Virus record (IMG/VR): IMGVR_UViG_3300042894_001300
Location: 1-35,460 of that record
Source of the DNA: a virus
Length of the DNA stretch: 35,460 nucleotides
Reading direction: 5' to 3' (one strand)
How positions within the stretch are numbered: position 1 is the stretch's first letter; each line of letters opens with the position of its first letter. A model generated the notes under the pieces. The model had not been told where the DNA came from, ran no database searches, and saw only the letters and a program-made list of their open reading frames with translations. This document shows positions 1-10,047 of the stretch, piece by piece. Made by a program: the position numbers and the translations under genes.

Positions 1-44
1 CAGTTAAGCGTGGTCGTGGTAGACCAAGAAAGAACTTCGGTTAA
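1..44 (+). CDS. whiB: Partial WhiB-like protein, C-terminal AT-hook only (cut by window start)
   Basis: Reading from base 3, the frame encodes VKRGRGRPRKNFG and then TAA at 42-44. This is the same C-terminus as the complete WhiB-like protein at the right end. The copies differ at three third-codon positions (bases 2, 23, 26), and the two full codons, AGA/AGG and CCA/CCG, stay synonymous. It is almost certainly the same gene, or a strain variant of it, re-entering through the terminal overlap and not a second paralogue. It contains the GRGRP core of an AT-hook, but no start or Fe-S domain is present here. Confidence 0.85.
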   Translation, partial: VKRGRGRPRKNFG

Positions 45-85
45 ATTTAACTGGTTTATTTCTCTGGTGTTGTTATGGGGCTCAT

Positions 86-135
86 GGCCGCCCCGCTCGC
101 TTCGCGAGCTCCTAGGCCTAGGTCGTTTGGCGGCC
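86..135. repeat. T-shaped nested inverted repeat, left copy
   Basis: An outer 7-bp stem (GGCCGCC at 86-92 with GGCGGCC at 129-135) encloses two independent palindromes. The first is GCTCGC-TTC-GCGAGC at 95-109. The second is the perfect 12-bp palindrome CCTAGGCCTAGG at 111-122. Together they can form a three-way junction in DNA or RNA. The element starts 41 bases after the whiB stop and lies in the invariant part of the terminal repeat. It could be a whiB terminator (although no clear T-run follows) or a packaging or replication signal. The role is not known. Confidence 0.8.
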
Positions 136-211
136 TTTGCTTGTTTCAGTCTTGGTGTTCCCGCCAAGCCGACCGTCCTTTAAAACAGTTTTGAGATTCG
201 CCTCCAGTTAG

Positions 212-261
212 AAAAAAGAAAAACGGTAAAAAGAAAAAAGATGTGCCCCCTCACAGGGTGG
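212..261 (-). terminator. Probable intrinsic terminator of the leftward left-arm operon
   Basis: Read on the minus strand, a short GC hairpin is followed by CACATC and a long T-rich tract, which is the A-rich stretch 211-240 on the plus strand. The hairpin is CCCT-GTG-AGGG, which is AGGG 255-258 and CCCT 248-251 on plus, with further G/C pairing outside. It lies downstream of the two leftward genes that start at 1539 and 1071, where their transcript would be expected to end. Confidence 0.6.
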
Positions 262-537
262 TTTATACCCCCCGCCGAACATCAACATAAAGTTGGGGGA
301 AGTCGTCGGCTAACTAACCTGATTGGTTACAGGGTTTAAGAAGTTTCTTTTTCCTTCCCTCTACCATTGGTTCGGTCGCATGCGAGGGGGAACCCGTTTT
401 CCGAAGTAAATATCGTCCCTCTGTCGGCTGGCAAATTATCAAGTCCTGCTGAACTTGAAGCCGAGTAGTGGACTACCGTCTTGCGATGAAGTTGTGTTTG
501 CCTATATGAAACTGAACTTATTACCTTGTTGACCTAT
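262..537. other. Gene-free, highly structured stretch (possible non-coding RNA)
   Basis: I see no credible ORF here on either strand. Several complementary helices follow one another: GCCGA 274-278 with TCGGC 306-310, enclosing CAAC 283-286 / GTTG 292-295; TAACC 315-319 with GGTTA 325-329; GAGGG 384-388 with CCCTC 417-421, continuous with GGAA 389-392 / TTCC 399-402; TCGGC 424-428 with GCCGA 460-464, enclosing CAAGT 440-444 / ACTTG 453-457; and GTAGT 465-469 with ACTAC 472-476. A perfect 10-bp palindrome TCGCATGCGA lies at 376-385. The leftward operon would read through this stretch before its terminator. It may be a long structured 3' UTR, an RNA gene, or DNA for protein binding. Confidence 0.45.
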
Positions 538-1071
538 TTAGTCGGATTTAATTCCTGACTGGTTTGGTCGGGATTCCCAGTTTGCTTTTGCGTACTCGCT
601 GATTATTGCACTTGCCTGTAGCTTGGTGCAATTCGTGGGAACATTCATTTTGTATTTTCTCATCAGGTTCATTTGCTTTGGCGTAGCTGGCTGGCCTTGG
701 TAATTGCCACGCTTCTCGCCTTTGGCTGGGTATGGTTTAACTGACCCTTTTTCTCCACGTATCTTGTTGCCGTCGGTGCGGGTGTCATCCCAATGGCGAC
801 GCAGTGCCATAGCCTTATTTGCGGTTTCACGGAGTTCGGCAGCATATTTTGCTAATAGTCTGTCTCCGTCGCTTCGAGACATGGAGCCGAGTGCGCCTTC
901 TTGTAGGTTGTAGCGCTCAACCAGGTTTTCTTGGATGATGAAAGCTATTTGTTCTGATGTCAACATCTCTGGCATTACATATGAATTTGATTCAAATGAT
1001 GGTCGTATTTCTTCTTCTGTTCTGGACATCAGCTTTTGTTGCCGTACCTTGTCCCAATTCATCTTTGTCAT
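538..1071 (-). CDS. Hypothetical early phage protein with C-terminal Q/L-rich helical motif
   Basis: The protein is 177 residues from an ATG at 1071, chosen because GGAG lies seven bases upstream. An in-frame ATG 54 bases earlier has no such site. The middle (about residues 65-130) is charged and probably helical, followed by a basic, Gly/Pro-containing linker. The last 40 residues contain PATPKQMNLMRKYKMNVP and LQASAIISEY. This resembles a short C-terminal segment (T-x-x-Q-x-x-L...) found on many phage recombination or replication accessory proteins. That resemblance is from memory, so the function is unassigned. It is the last gene of a short leftward operon with the HNH-like gene, and is followed by the structured stretch and terminator. 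Confidence 0.8.
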   Translation of the reverse strand: MTKMNWDKVRQQKLMSRTEEEIRPSFESNSYVMPEMLTSEQIAFIIQENLVERYNLQEGALGSMSRSDGDRLLAKYAAELRETANKAMALRRHWDDTRTDGNKIRGEKGSVKPYPAKGEKRGNYQGQPATPKQMNLMRKYKMNVPTNCTKLQASAIISEYAKANWESRPNQSGIKSD

Positions 1072-1124
1072 GTTGTTCTCCTCGCTCGTGCTATAGTACA
1101 CCATATGCGTGGTGCGCGCAAGCA

Positions 1125-1205
1125 CTACCTCGTCTTTTCTATCTTTTTAGCTAATTCGCTTAACGCTTTCATTTGTTCCAATTGTTTCTGCTCTTTAAGA
1201 GACAA
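1125..1205 (-). CDS. Candidate 26-residue helical peptide (uncertain)
   Basis: Between the two leftward genes the minus strand has an open frame with a strong Lys/Glu/Leu heptad-like composition, for example KEQKQLEQMKALSELAKK, ending at TAG (1127-1125). A TTG at 1205 preceded by AAAGAG is the only start that gives more than 15 residues. The first ATG gives just 15. The composition looks like real coding sequence and the frame is open further upstream, but without an ATG or GTG. It may be a small coupled gene or the remnant of a longer one. Confidence 0.3.
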   Translation of the reverse strand: MSLKEQKQLEQMKALSELAKKIEKTR

Positions 1206-1278
1206 CTCTTTATTTAAAGCTATTTCAGAAACCTTTGAAGAAATGAACTTTGACGCCCTGCGGGCGCTACGGCGACGT

Positions 1279-1539
1279 CTACTTGGGCTCATGCTTCTTC
1301 TTCAGCTCCATGTGGTCTGGCCGGACGCATTCCTTGTTCTTGCAGGTACGCAGCAGATAGTGGCCCTCAGGTATCTCTCCGTTAATCCATGACCAAGCCA
1401 AATGATGGGCATAGACGGGCTTCAGGTTGTAGCTGAATCTTGGATAGCCGTTTGGAAGTATGTAGGCAGTCCACAGCCAGCAGTCATGGGTTTTATTAAC
1501 TTTGTCCCAGAATCGCTTTTGAAGCGGCTTCGTTGCCAT
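1279..1539 (-). CDS. Degenerate HNH-family protein (probably inactive nuclease)
   Basis: The protein is 86 residues from an ATG at 1539 with a strong GGAGG site. It has the layout of small phage HNH_3-type homing endonucleases: an N-terminal FWDKVN...CWLWT...NGY segment, AHHLAW in the middle, and a zinc/metal finger-like C-x4-C-V-x-P-x-H-M end. In active relatives, including the one at 33026-33646, the core reads H-x-C-x4-C-V-N-P-x-H-L. Here the first His is Arg64 and the Asn is Arg73, so two of the three catalytic positions are lost while the two Cys and last His remain. It may be a decaying mobile gene or one kept for DNA binding. It is the first gene of the leftward left-arm operon. Confidence 0.8.
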   Translation of the reverse strand: MATKPLQKRFWDKVNKTHDCWLWTAYILPNGYPRFSYNLKPVYAHHLAWSWINGEIPEGHYLLRTCKNKECVRPDHMELKKKHEPK

Positions 1540-1669
1540 AATGAGTTCCTCCGTGTGAAATAATGGATGTACATAGCATACACGGCAACAACCACAATCG
1601 TGGAACTGTAATGTATGTAACAAGAATCCATTCTTATAGAGGCTTTAACGCAAAAAGCCAGGAGATTTC
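1540..1669. promoter_or_regulatory. Divergent intergenic region between HNH-like gene and small terminase
   Basis: These 130 bases separate the leftward HNH-like operon from the rightward structural genes and must hold promoters for both. Visible elements are a CCAC-AATC-GTGG dyad (1592-1603), a TGTACA palindrome (1568-1573) like the cores clustered near 34060-34118, and a two-part rightward element (GTAAC at 1617, TATAGA at 1635) shared with four other gaps. I could not find convincing canonical -35/-10 pairs. Confidence 0.5.
1617..1640 (+). promoter_or_regulatory. Two-part element GTAAY-N-ATAG, copy 1 (upstream of small terminase)
   Basis: GTAAC (1617-1621) is followed 18 bases from its first base by TATAGA (1635-1640), in turn followed by GG. 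The same pair occurs upstream of four other rightward genes with similar spacing. It lies about 30 bases before the small terminase start, which has its own AGGAG site. It could be a phage late promoter. Confidence 0.45.
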
Positions 1670-2107
1670 ATGCCATCAACGGAAAGATTGCTACTAACTC
1701 GTGACCAAGAGCTGTACTTGGAATGGTTAGTGCTCCCTGAGCATGAAAGAGTTCCGCTCACAAAAAGAGAATGGGCAGAACAACACGGTTACCACGCAAA
1801 TACCCTTGGTACATGGGAAAAGAAAAAGCACTTCATTGAACGCTGGAAGCTTGGCGTTGAAGGGCTGGCTCAATCCCCTGACCGCACACAGAAACTTTTG
1901 GATGCCTTGTACAACAAAGGCTTGGATGGCGATACAAAGTCAGCCGAGCTGTACTTGAAAGCCACAGGAAACCTAAAGATTCAATCACAGGTTGACATTC
2001 GAAACACCACATCGGTAAAAGATGTGAGTGATGAGGAATTGGAAAAGATGATTCTTGAACTATCGCAAAAACACGCTGACGTGATTCCATTGAAGAAGGC
2101 CGAATAA
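1670..2107 (+). CDS. terS: Terminase small subunit
   Basis: The protein is 145 residues. The ATG at 1670 follows AGGAG at the ideal distance. Residues 32-60 form a helix-turn-helix (REWAEQHGYHANTLGTWEKK) like those of phBC6A51-type small terminases, which bind the packaging start site. The middle (about 65-105) is helical with the LLDALYNKGLDGDTKSAELYLK pattern expected of the oligomerisation core, split here as LLDALYNKG and TKSAELYLK. The C-terminus carries the common DEELEKMI segment thought to contact the large subunit or portal. Its stop overlaps the next gene's ATG (TAATG). The large subunit is unusually distant, about 6 kb downstream beyond the fibre genes. Confidence 0.82.
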   Translation: MPSTERLLLTRDQELYLEWLVLPEHERVPLTKREWAEQHGYHANTLGTWEKKKHFIERWKLGVEGLAQSPDRTQKLLDALYNKGLDGDTKSAELYLKATGNLKIQSQVDIRNTTSVKDVSDEELEKMILELSQKHADVIPLKKAE

Positions 2108-2439
2108 TGAGAGCTGTTTGGGGTGCGTCTGAATCAAGTTCATTTCAAGGAAGGTCAAACGCATCTTTCGTAAGAATGATGAACACTCTCAAAAGAGAGT
2201 TAACAAAACAACAGAATCAGCTCCTCATTGAACACCAAGATGAAAATGCAGTAAGCGGTGGATTTGCTGACTCAATTCAGTTTCACTATCTTCTGCGCGC
2301 CGACACTTCACCAATGAGTTCGTCCACGTCTGCTGGTCCAGCTTTTGACGCTAATCAAGGTTCAACCGGTTCTGCTGATGTAAACTTTGGGCTGTACCAA
2401 AACAGAAGAAATTTCCGCAAACCAGGTAGAGGGTTTTAG
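2107..2439 (+). CDS. Hypothetical structural-module protein
   Basis: The protein is 110 residues and its ATG overlaps the small terminase stop (TAATG), implying translational coupling. I do not recognise it. The N-terminal half is polar and helical (LKRELTKQQNQLLIEHQDE). The second half is Ser/Gly/Asn-rich and ends in a basic, aromatic tail (LYQNRRNFRKPGRGF). It stops three bases before the long collagen-like fibre. It could be a fibre-attachment adaptor or a small virion protein, but that is a guess from position only. Confidence 0.65.
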   Translation: MRAVWGASESSSFQGRSNASFVRMMNTLKRELTKQQNQLLIEHQDENAVSGGFADSIQFHYLLRADTSPMSSSTSAGPAFDANQGSTGSADVNFGLYQNRRNFRKPGRGF

Positions 2440-5637
<3,198 letters not shown>

Positions 5638-5646
5638 GGAGCAATC

Positions 5647-6000
5647 ATGGCGACATTTACAAAAGAAAAACTATCTGCATCAACAAACGGTCGTGGAATC
5701 AAAATTTCTGCAACGGCAAGCGCTGGAACAACCGTTCACCAGACAGGTACAGCAAACAAAGATGAAATATGGCTTTACGCATACAACTCTGCTGCCACGC
5801 CACAGTTGATAACAGTTCAGTTTGGTGGAACCACGTCTGTTGACGATGACATCAAACTCACCATTCCATCGCAAAGCGGATTGACACTTGTTGTTCCTGG
5901 ATTGACGCTTGTTCCATCTGGTTCTGCCTTAACGGTTGCTGTTTATGCTGCTACTACGAACGTGGTGACTATTCAGGGTTATGTGAACAGGATTAGCTAA
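5647..6000 (+). CDS. Small beta-rich virion/fibre-associated protein
   Basis: The protein is 117 residues. AAGGAG lies seven bases before the ATG at 5647, nine bases after the long fibre stop. It is rich in Thr, Val, Ser and Ala with alternating hydrophobics (IWLYAYNSA, LITVQFGGT, LTLVVPGLTLVPSG, LTVAVYAATTNVVTIQGY), the pattern of an all-beta sandwich. It has no Cys and no signal peptide. The location inside the fibre module and the TAATG overlap with the next gene suggest a virion surface or fibre-accessory protein. No family is recognised with certainty. Confidence 0.7.
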   Translation: MATFTKEKLSASTNGRGIKISATASAGTTVHQTGTANKDEIWLYAYNSAATPQLITVQFGGTTSVDDDIKLTIPSQSGLTLVVPGLTLVPSGSALTVAVYAATTNVVTIQGYVNRIS

Positions 6001-6887
6001 TGGCAAATCCAGTTCGAAGGAATCTTTCGTCCAGCCAAGTTGAGGATTGGTTTGGTCCGTCAATCATCTATATTCCGTCACGTCGTGGCGCAGCAGTAGG
6101 TGTTGAATACCTTGTAATAGGCGGAGGTGGCGGAGGCGGATTTTCAACTGGTGGAGGCGGTGGCGCTGGAGGATATGTAGAGGGGTACGTATATCTTCCA
6201 TTAAGCGTTTCAATAACAATTGGTGCTGGTGGAGCAGGTGCAACAAGCTCAAGCAATGCTTCAAGAGCTGGTTCAAGTTCAATTCTTCATGACATTGTTG
6301 GATTCGGTGGTGGAAGCGGTGGAGACCCTGGAAACGCAACTCCAGGAGGTTCTGGCGCTGGAGGCGGTTGGCCAACAACTCTTTTGGCTAGTTCTGCAAC
6401 ACAAACAAGTCCATACAGCGGAGCCGGATATGGTTTTAATGGTGGTCCAGGAAATGGATTGAACTTTCGCGGAGGCGGAGGCGGAGGGGCTAGCGCAGCT
6501 GGTTCTGACTCTGGAACAAACGGTGGAGCTGGCGGTACTGGCGGAGCTGGAAGAAGCTCAAGCATTACTGGTTCTGCAGTAACTCGTGGTGGCGGAGGTG
6601 GAGCTGGTGCAGTATTCCAAACTGCAGGAGCAGGCGGAACTGGTGGTGGGGGAAACGGCTCTGCATCTGGAACTGGTAGCAACGGCACGGTAAATACTGG
6701 AGGTGGGGCTGGTGGTGGAGGAAATGCCTCAGCTGGTGGAACTGGTGGGTCAGGAATTGTTGTTATAAAATTTAGAGACTCTTTGACATTGACAGTATCC
6801 CCAGGTCTTACTCAAACAAATGCAACTGCTGGTGGATTTAAAACATATACATTTACCGCTGGTTTTGGGACGGTGACTTTCTCGTAA
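6000..6887 (+). CDS. Glycine-rich adhesin-like fibre-tip protein
   Basis: The protein is 295 residues and its ATG overlaps the previous stop. After a 35-residue N-terminus comes the signature EYLVIGGGGGGG, then about 200 residues in which Gly-rich strips (GGGGGAGG, GGAGGTGGAG, GGGGNG) alternate with short loops, ending GGSGIVVIKF and a beta-strand tail. This is the layout of the glycine-rich domain of many marine and freshwater phage fibres. It resembles the polyglycine-II sandwich adhesins such as gp38 of phage S16, where the loops bind the receptor and vary. The role here, receptor recognition at a fibre tip, is inferred from that resemblance. It is coupled by TAATG to the next gene. Confidence 0.78.
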   Translation: MANPVRRNLSSSQVEDWFGPSIIYIPSRRGAAVGVEYLVIGGGGGGGFSTGGGGGAGGYVEGYVYLPLSVSITIGAGGAGATSSSNASRAGSSSILHDIVGFGGGSGGDPGNATPGGSGAGGGWPTTLLASSATQTSPYSGAGYGFNGGPGNGLNFRGGGGGGASAAGSDSGTNGGAGGTGGAGRSSSITGSAVTRGGGGGAGAVFQTAGAGGTGGGGNGSASGTGSNGTVNTGGGAGGGGNASAGGTGGSGIVVIKFRDSLTLTVSPGLTQTNATAGGFKTYTFTAGFGTVTFS

Positions 6888-7234
6888 TGGCACACTACGC
6901 ATTTTTAGACGAAAATAATATTGTTACTGAAGTCATCGTTGGTCGCAACGAAGATGAAGTTGTTGACGGCATTAACAACTGGGAGGCTTACTATGCCTCT
7001 CTGCGTGGACAGCGTTGCGTAAGAACGTCTTATAACAACAACATCAGAAAACAGTTTGCTGGTATTGGCTATACATACGACCAAGATGCTGATGTATTTA
7101 TTGCTCCATGTTTGTATCCATCATGGACACTTGATTCAAATCATGATTGGCAACCGCCGAGCCCTCGACCAGTTGATGGTGTATGGGATTGGAATGAAGA
7201 AATGCTATCCTGGGTTGAGCGCCCAGCAGTTTAA
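6887..7234 (+). CDS. Fibre-module companion protein (YPSW family, unknown function)
   Basis: The protein is 115 residues, with its ATG overlapping the stop of the glycine-rich gene. It opens HYAFLDENNIVTEVIVGRNE, has VRTSYNNNIRKQFAGIGYTYD in the middle (split here as VRTSYNNNIRKQ and FAGIGYTYD), then DVFIAPCLYPSWTLD and a W-rich end. I recognise this pattern as a small protein very common beside fibre genes in marine phages. Its function is unproven; a fibre-assembly, chaperone or capping role is often presumed. The position directly after the adhesin-like gene fits that idea. Confidence 0.75.
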   Translation: MAHYAFLDENNIVTEVIVGRNEDEVVDGINNWEAYYASLRGQRCVRTSYNNNIRKQFAGIGYTYDQDADVFIAPCLYPSWTLDSNHDWQPPSPRPVDGVWDWNEEMLSWVERPAV

Positions 7235-7254
7235 CCAGATAAAGCAGGAACGAC

Positions 7255-8025
7255 ATGGCAATTGATTTTCCATCATCACCAGTAGACGGACAGATATTTA
7301 CATCTGGCGATTTTACGTGGGCTTACAGCACGAGTGTTGGCGCATGGAACTTGAGAGCATCAACAGTTACAGGTCCAACTGGACCAACAGGGCCAACTGG
7401 TTATACAGGACCTACTGGGCCGACTGGTGCTCAAGGAGAAACTGGACCCACGGGACCAACGGGGTACACAGGATACACAGGCCCAACTGGTCCAACTGGT
7501 TACACAGGTCCTACTGGTTATACGGGATACACGGGTTTTACCGGACCAACAGGAACATTCCTAACTACAAATATTGCAATATTCCGTGATGAAAAAACAA
7601 ACGGAACAGCTGGTGGAACATTTAACTCTGGCGCATACAACACGCGAACGCTGAATACAACAATGACAAATGGCATCAGCGGATGCTCGTTGTCTTCTAA
7701 CCAGATAACGCTTCCAGCTGGAACATATTATGTTCAAGCAGTTGCTCCTACTGGTGGAAACGTAAATAACCATAAAGCGCGTTTACAAAACGTTACTGAT
7801 GCAACAACTGCAATATTGGGACAAAACGCAGAATCTTCAGACACTGGTAGCGCGAATCCTGGAACAGATGCATTTGTTGAAGGTGTATTTACAATTGCTG
7901 CACAAAAAACATTTGAATTACAGCATCGTTGTTTTACAACAGAAAACACTACGGGTTTTGGTGAAGCGTGTTCATTTGGTGATACTGAGGTTTATTCAAC
8001 TATCACGATTATCAAGATGGCGTAA
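7255..8025 (+). CDS. Short collagen-like fibre with C1q-like C-terminal domain
   Basis: The protein is 256 residues, starting at ATG 7255 after CAGGAAC. Residues 1-37 ([20 protein letters not shown]...GAWNLR) are the usual phage virion-docking segment. Residues 38-100 are Gly-X-Y repeats ([10 protein letters not shown]) entered by the same ASTVT sequence as in the long fibre. Residues 101-256 form a beta-rich domain ([45 protein letters not shown]) resembling the trimeric C1q/TNF-like heads on collagen-like phage fibres. Its stop overlaps the large terminase start. It is likely a second, shorter fibre for receptor contact or capsid decoration. Confidence 0.85.
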   Translation: MAIDFPSSPVDGQIFTSGDFTWAYSTSVGAWNLRASTVTGPTGPTGPTGYTGPTGPTGAQGETGPTGPTGYTGYTGPTGPTGYTGPTGYTGYTGFTGPTGTFLTTNIAIFRDEKTNGTAGGTFNSGAYNTRTLNTTMTNGISGCSLSSNQITLPAGTYYVQAVAPTGGNVNNHKARLQNVTDATTAILGQNAESSDTGSANPGTDAFVEGVFTIAAQKTFELQHRCFTTENTTGFGEACSFGDTEVYSTITIIKMA

Positions 8026-9617
8026 TGCAACTTGATGAACTTGTAAATGAGTATCAATTTCGTAAGTGTCGCGGTCCAAAAGACGCTGAAGTTGAAGAAC
8101 TCTTAGAAGCATTTGAGTTCTTTTGCTCAAACTACGTTTACATTAAACATCCGTCACGTGGGCGAATAAAGTTTGAGTTACGCCCAGCACAGATACAAAC
8201 AATCAGAACTTGGCTGAGCGAAAGAAACAGCATCGTTCTTAAAGCGCGTCAGATTGGATTCTCCACGCTGGCTGCAGCATTTGCTTTCTGGCTTGCATAT
8301 TTCTGGCCAGACCGTTTTATTGTCATGTTGTCCAAGACGGAACGTGAAGCGACAAAGCTTCTGTCAAAGTCAAAGTACATCTACAAATATCTTCCTGATT
8401 GGATGCGTAAATCAGGCCCAGAACTTTTGCAAAACAACGTGCTCAAGATGGTGTTTGATAATGACTCAGTAATTGAGTCTCTACCATCAGCCAACGAACC
8501 TGCTCGTGGTGAATCCGTATATCTAGCCATCATTGACGAAATGGCGTTCTTGCCCAACCCTGAAGAAGCATGGGCATCAATTGAACCGATTGCTGACGTC
8601 GGCGGTCGAGTTATTTGTTTGTCAACGGCAAAAGGTGAAGGCAACATTTTCTACAACCTTTGGCAAGGCTCGCAGAACGGTACGAATCGATTCAAGGGCA
8701 TTTTCTTTCCATGGTCAGCAAACGCAGACCGTGACCAAGCGTGGTATGACGCGCAAGCAAAAGAACTACCAATCTGGCAGTTACATCAGGAATATCCAAG
8801 CAACCCTGAAGAAGCCTTTATTCGTTCTGGTCGCCCAGTATTTGATATTGACAGAATCAAGGAAATGGAAATTGAACCAGGTAAATCTGGTTTTAACAAA
8901 AAGTTAAGTGATGCACCTAATTCGTTTATGTTTGAGTCATCTGGTGGACCATTAACCATTTGGCATCTTCCAGTTTTTGGAACTTCATATGTGATTGGTG
9001 CCGACGTTGCAGAAGGATTGGCGCGTGGAGACTATTCATCAGCCCACGTAATTGACGCAAAGAGCGGAGAGCTGGTTGCCCATTGGCATGGCCACATTGA
9101 CCCAGACAAGTTTGGCTATGAGGTTCTATATGCTTTGGGTCATTTTTACAACGAAGCCTTGATAGGCGTGGAATCAAACAACCACGGTCTAACAACTTTG
9201 ACAGCTCTTAACAACGCAAATTATTACAACCTTTACCGCCAGCGCCGTCTCAGCCAAAGAAACGCTGAACAGACTGAGCAACTGGGTTGGAAAACAACAT
9301 CGCTATCAAAACCGTTAGCTATTGACGAATTGAGCGCAGCCATACGAGACAGGGTCTTGAAGATAAGTTGCGAAAAGACATTGGCTGAATTGAAGACCTT
9401 TGTCCGTGACGATAACGGCTCAATGCACGGCTCCCCACACGACGACCGCGTTATGAGCCTGGCAATCGCCAACCAGATGCTGAAGTATGTGTGGTTGCCG
9501 GAATATCGGCCAAAGACTGATGCCCCATGGGGAACCTTGAACTTTTGGGCCAAGAAGATTAAGAAGCCAGAAAAAGTGCCCGAACGGTACTTCATCGGTG
9601 AATTCAACACGTATTAG
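8025..9617 (+). CDS. terL: Terminase large subunit
   Basis: The protein is 530 residues, the normal length for a packaging motor. The ATPase half has an unusual Walker A KARQIGFS at 73-80, Walker B YLAIIDE at about 166-172 and the coupling motif LSTAKGEG near 200. The nuclease half shows the RNase H-like acidic motifs VIGADVAEGLARGDYS (near 325), IGVESNNHG and a final PHDDRVMSLA. It pumps DNA into the prohead through the portal and cuts the concatemer. The start overlaps the short-fibre stop (TAATG). It is followed by a 47-base gap with a copy of the two-part element, so downstream genes may begin a new transcript. Confidence 0.95.
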   Translation: MQLDELVNEYQFRKCRGPKDAEVEELLEAFEFFCSNYVYIKHPSRGRIKFELRPAQIQTIRTWLSERNSIVLKARQIGFSTLAAAFAFWLAYFWPDRFIVMLSKTEREATKLLSKSKYIYKYLPDWMRKSGPELLQNNVLKMVFDNDSVIESLPSANEPARGESVYLAIIDEMAFLPNPEEAWASIEPIADVGGRVICLSTAKGEGNIFYNLWQGSQNGTNRFKGIFFPWSANADRDQAWYDAQAKELPIWQLHQEYPSNPEEAFIRSGRPVFDIDRIKEMEIEPGKSGFNKKLSDAPNSFMFESSGGPLTIWHLPVFGTSYVIGADVAEGLARGDYSSAHVIDAKSGELVAHWHGHIDPDKFGYEVLYALGHFYNEALIGVESNNHGLTTLTALNNANYYNLYRQRRLSQRNAEQTEQLGWKTTSLSKPLAIDELSAAIRDRVLKISCEKTLAELKTFVRDDNGSMHGSPHDDRVMSLAIANQMLKYVWLPEYRPKTDAPWGTLNFWAKKIKKPEKVPERYFIGEFNTY

Positions 9618-9632
9618 TCCACGGGTCCATAG

Positions 9633-9657
9633 GTAATGGATTATCCTTTCTAATAGA
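9633..9657 (+). promoter_or_regulatory. Two-part element GTAAY-N-ATAG, copy 2 (after large terminase)
   Basis: TAGGTAAT (GTAAT from 9633) is followed 19 bases later by AATAGA at 9652 and then GG. The 18-base stretch ending in TTTTAA matches the one upstream of the small terminase at 16 of 18 positions (9647-9664 against 1631-1648). It immediately precedes the ATG at 9665, whose ribosome site would be AGAGG within the element. Confidence 0.45.
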
Positions 9658-9664
9658 GGTTTTA

Positions 9665-9886
9665 ATGCATTGTTCGTCCTGTAATCGACAGATTGACTCA
9701 GAAAATGACCGCAGACGCGGCATTTGTTTTGCATGCCACGTAAAAACCATTCGATTGGGCTTCCGTCATGGCAAAGATAACTGGAATGGACCAACAGAAC
9801 GCGAGATTCAGAGGTCTTACGAAGAGTCCGATGCATTCAAGCAAGGAAAAATTGAGAAGGTTCCAGCAAGGGCGGAATTGATATGA
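9665..9886 (+). CDS. Small zinc-ribbon-like protein
   Basis: The protein is 73 residues. Two CxxC pairs (C3-x2-C6 and C21-x2-C24) near the N-terminus look like a four-Cys zinc ribbon. The rest is charged and helical, with NGPTEREIQRSYEESDAF. Small zinc proteins of this kind near terminase genes often bind nucleic acid, but the function here is unknown. It starts the run of tiny genes between large terminase and portal. Its stop overlaps the next start as ATGA. Confidence 0.75.
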   Translation: MHCSSCNRQIDSENDRRRGICFACHVKTIRLGFRHGKDNWNGPTEREIQRSYEESDAFKQGKIEKVPARAELI

Positions 9887-10047
9887 AGATACGCAAAGCA
9901 GCCAAGATTCAAATGAAACCAGCACCAAAATACAAAAAGATTGAAGTTGCTGGCAAGGAAGAAGCCAAAAAAGATTTGAAGAAGGCTGATAAAGCTGCGC
10001 CTAAAAAAGATGAAAAAAAGCCGAAGAAAAAGGTGACAAAGAAATGA
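9883..10047 (+). CDS. Lysine-rich small protein (54 residues)
   Basis: The ATG at 9883 overlaps the previous TGA (ATGA). More than a third of the 54 residues are Lys, with Ala and Glu/Asp, ending PKKDEKKPKKKVTKK. It has no hydrophobic core and is probably disordered, like a histone or protamine tail. It is the first of the basic mini-proteins in this segment. A role in neutralising packaged DNA or tuning head assembly is possible but inferred. The ATGA chain at both ends argues that it is really translated. Confidence 0.65.
   Translation: MKIRKAAKIQMKPAPKYKKIEVAGKEEAKKDLKKADKAAPKKDEKKPKKKVTKK

Larger units (their letters stand above)
1..185. repeat. Left copy of terminal near-identical direct repeat
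   Basis: Bases 1-185 match 35276-35460 with four mismatches, at left positions 2, 23, 26 and 58. Each is A on the left and G on the right. Bases 59-185 are identical in both copies. The first 44 bases are the 3' end of a whiB-like gene and the rest is non-coding. This fits an unresolved overlap of a circular assembly, or a terminal redundancy of the size seen in T7-like phages, with strain variation between the copies. Confidence 0.93.

Noticed and set aside
262-537. tmRNA, tRNA, group I intron or hammerhead ribozyme in the structured left region
   Set aside because: I looked for a tag-peptide frame, a T-loop, a CCA-type end, intron core sequences and the CUGANGA...GAAA set. None were convincing.
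957-1392. Rightward frames overlapping the leftward left-arm genes
   Set aside because: The leftward genes have strong ribosome sites and recognisable motifs. The rightward frames have neither.
6064-6688. Pro-rich and Leu/His-rich antisense frames across the glycine-rich gene
   Set aside because: Gly codons read in reverse give Pro and other repetitive residues. There is no start signal, and the sense gene has clear family motifs.
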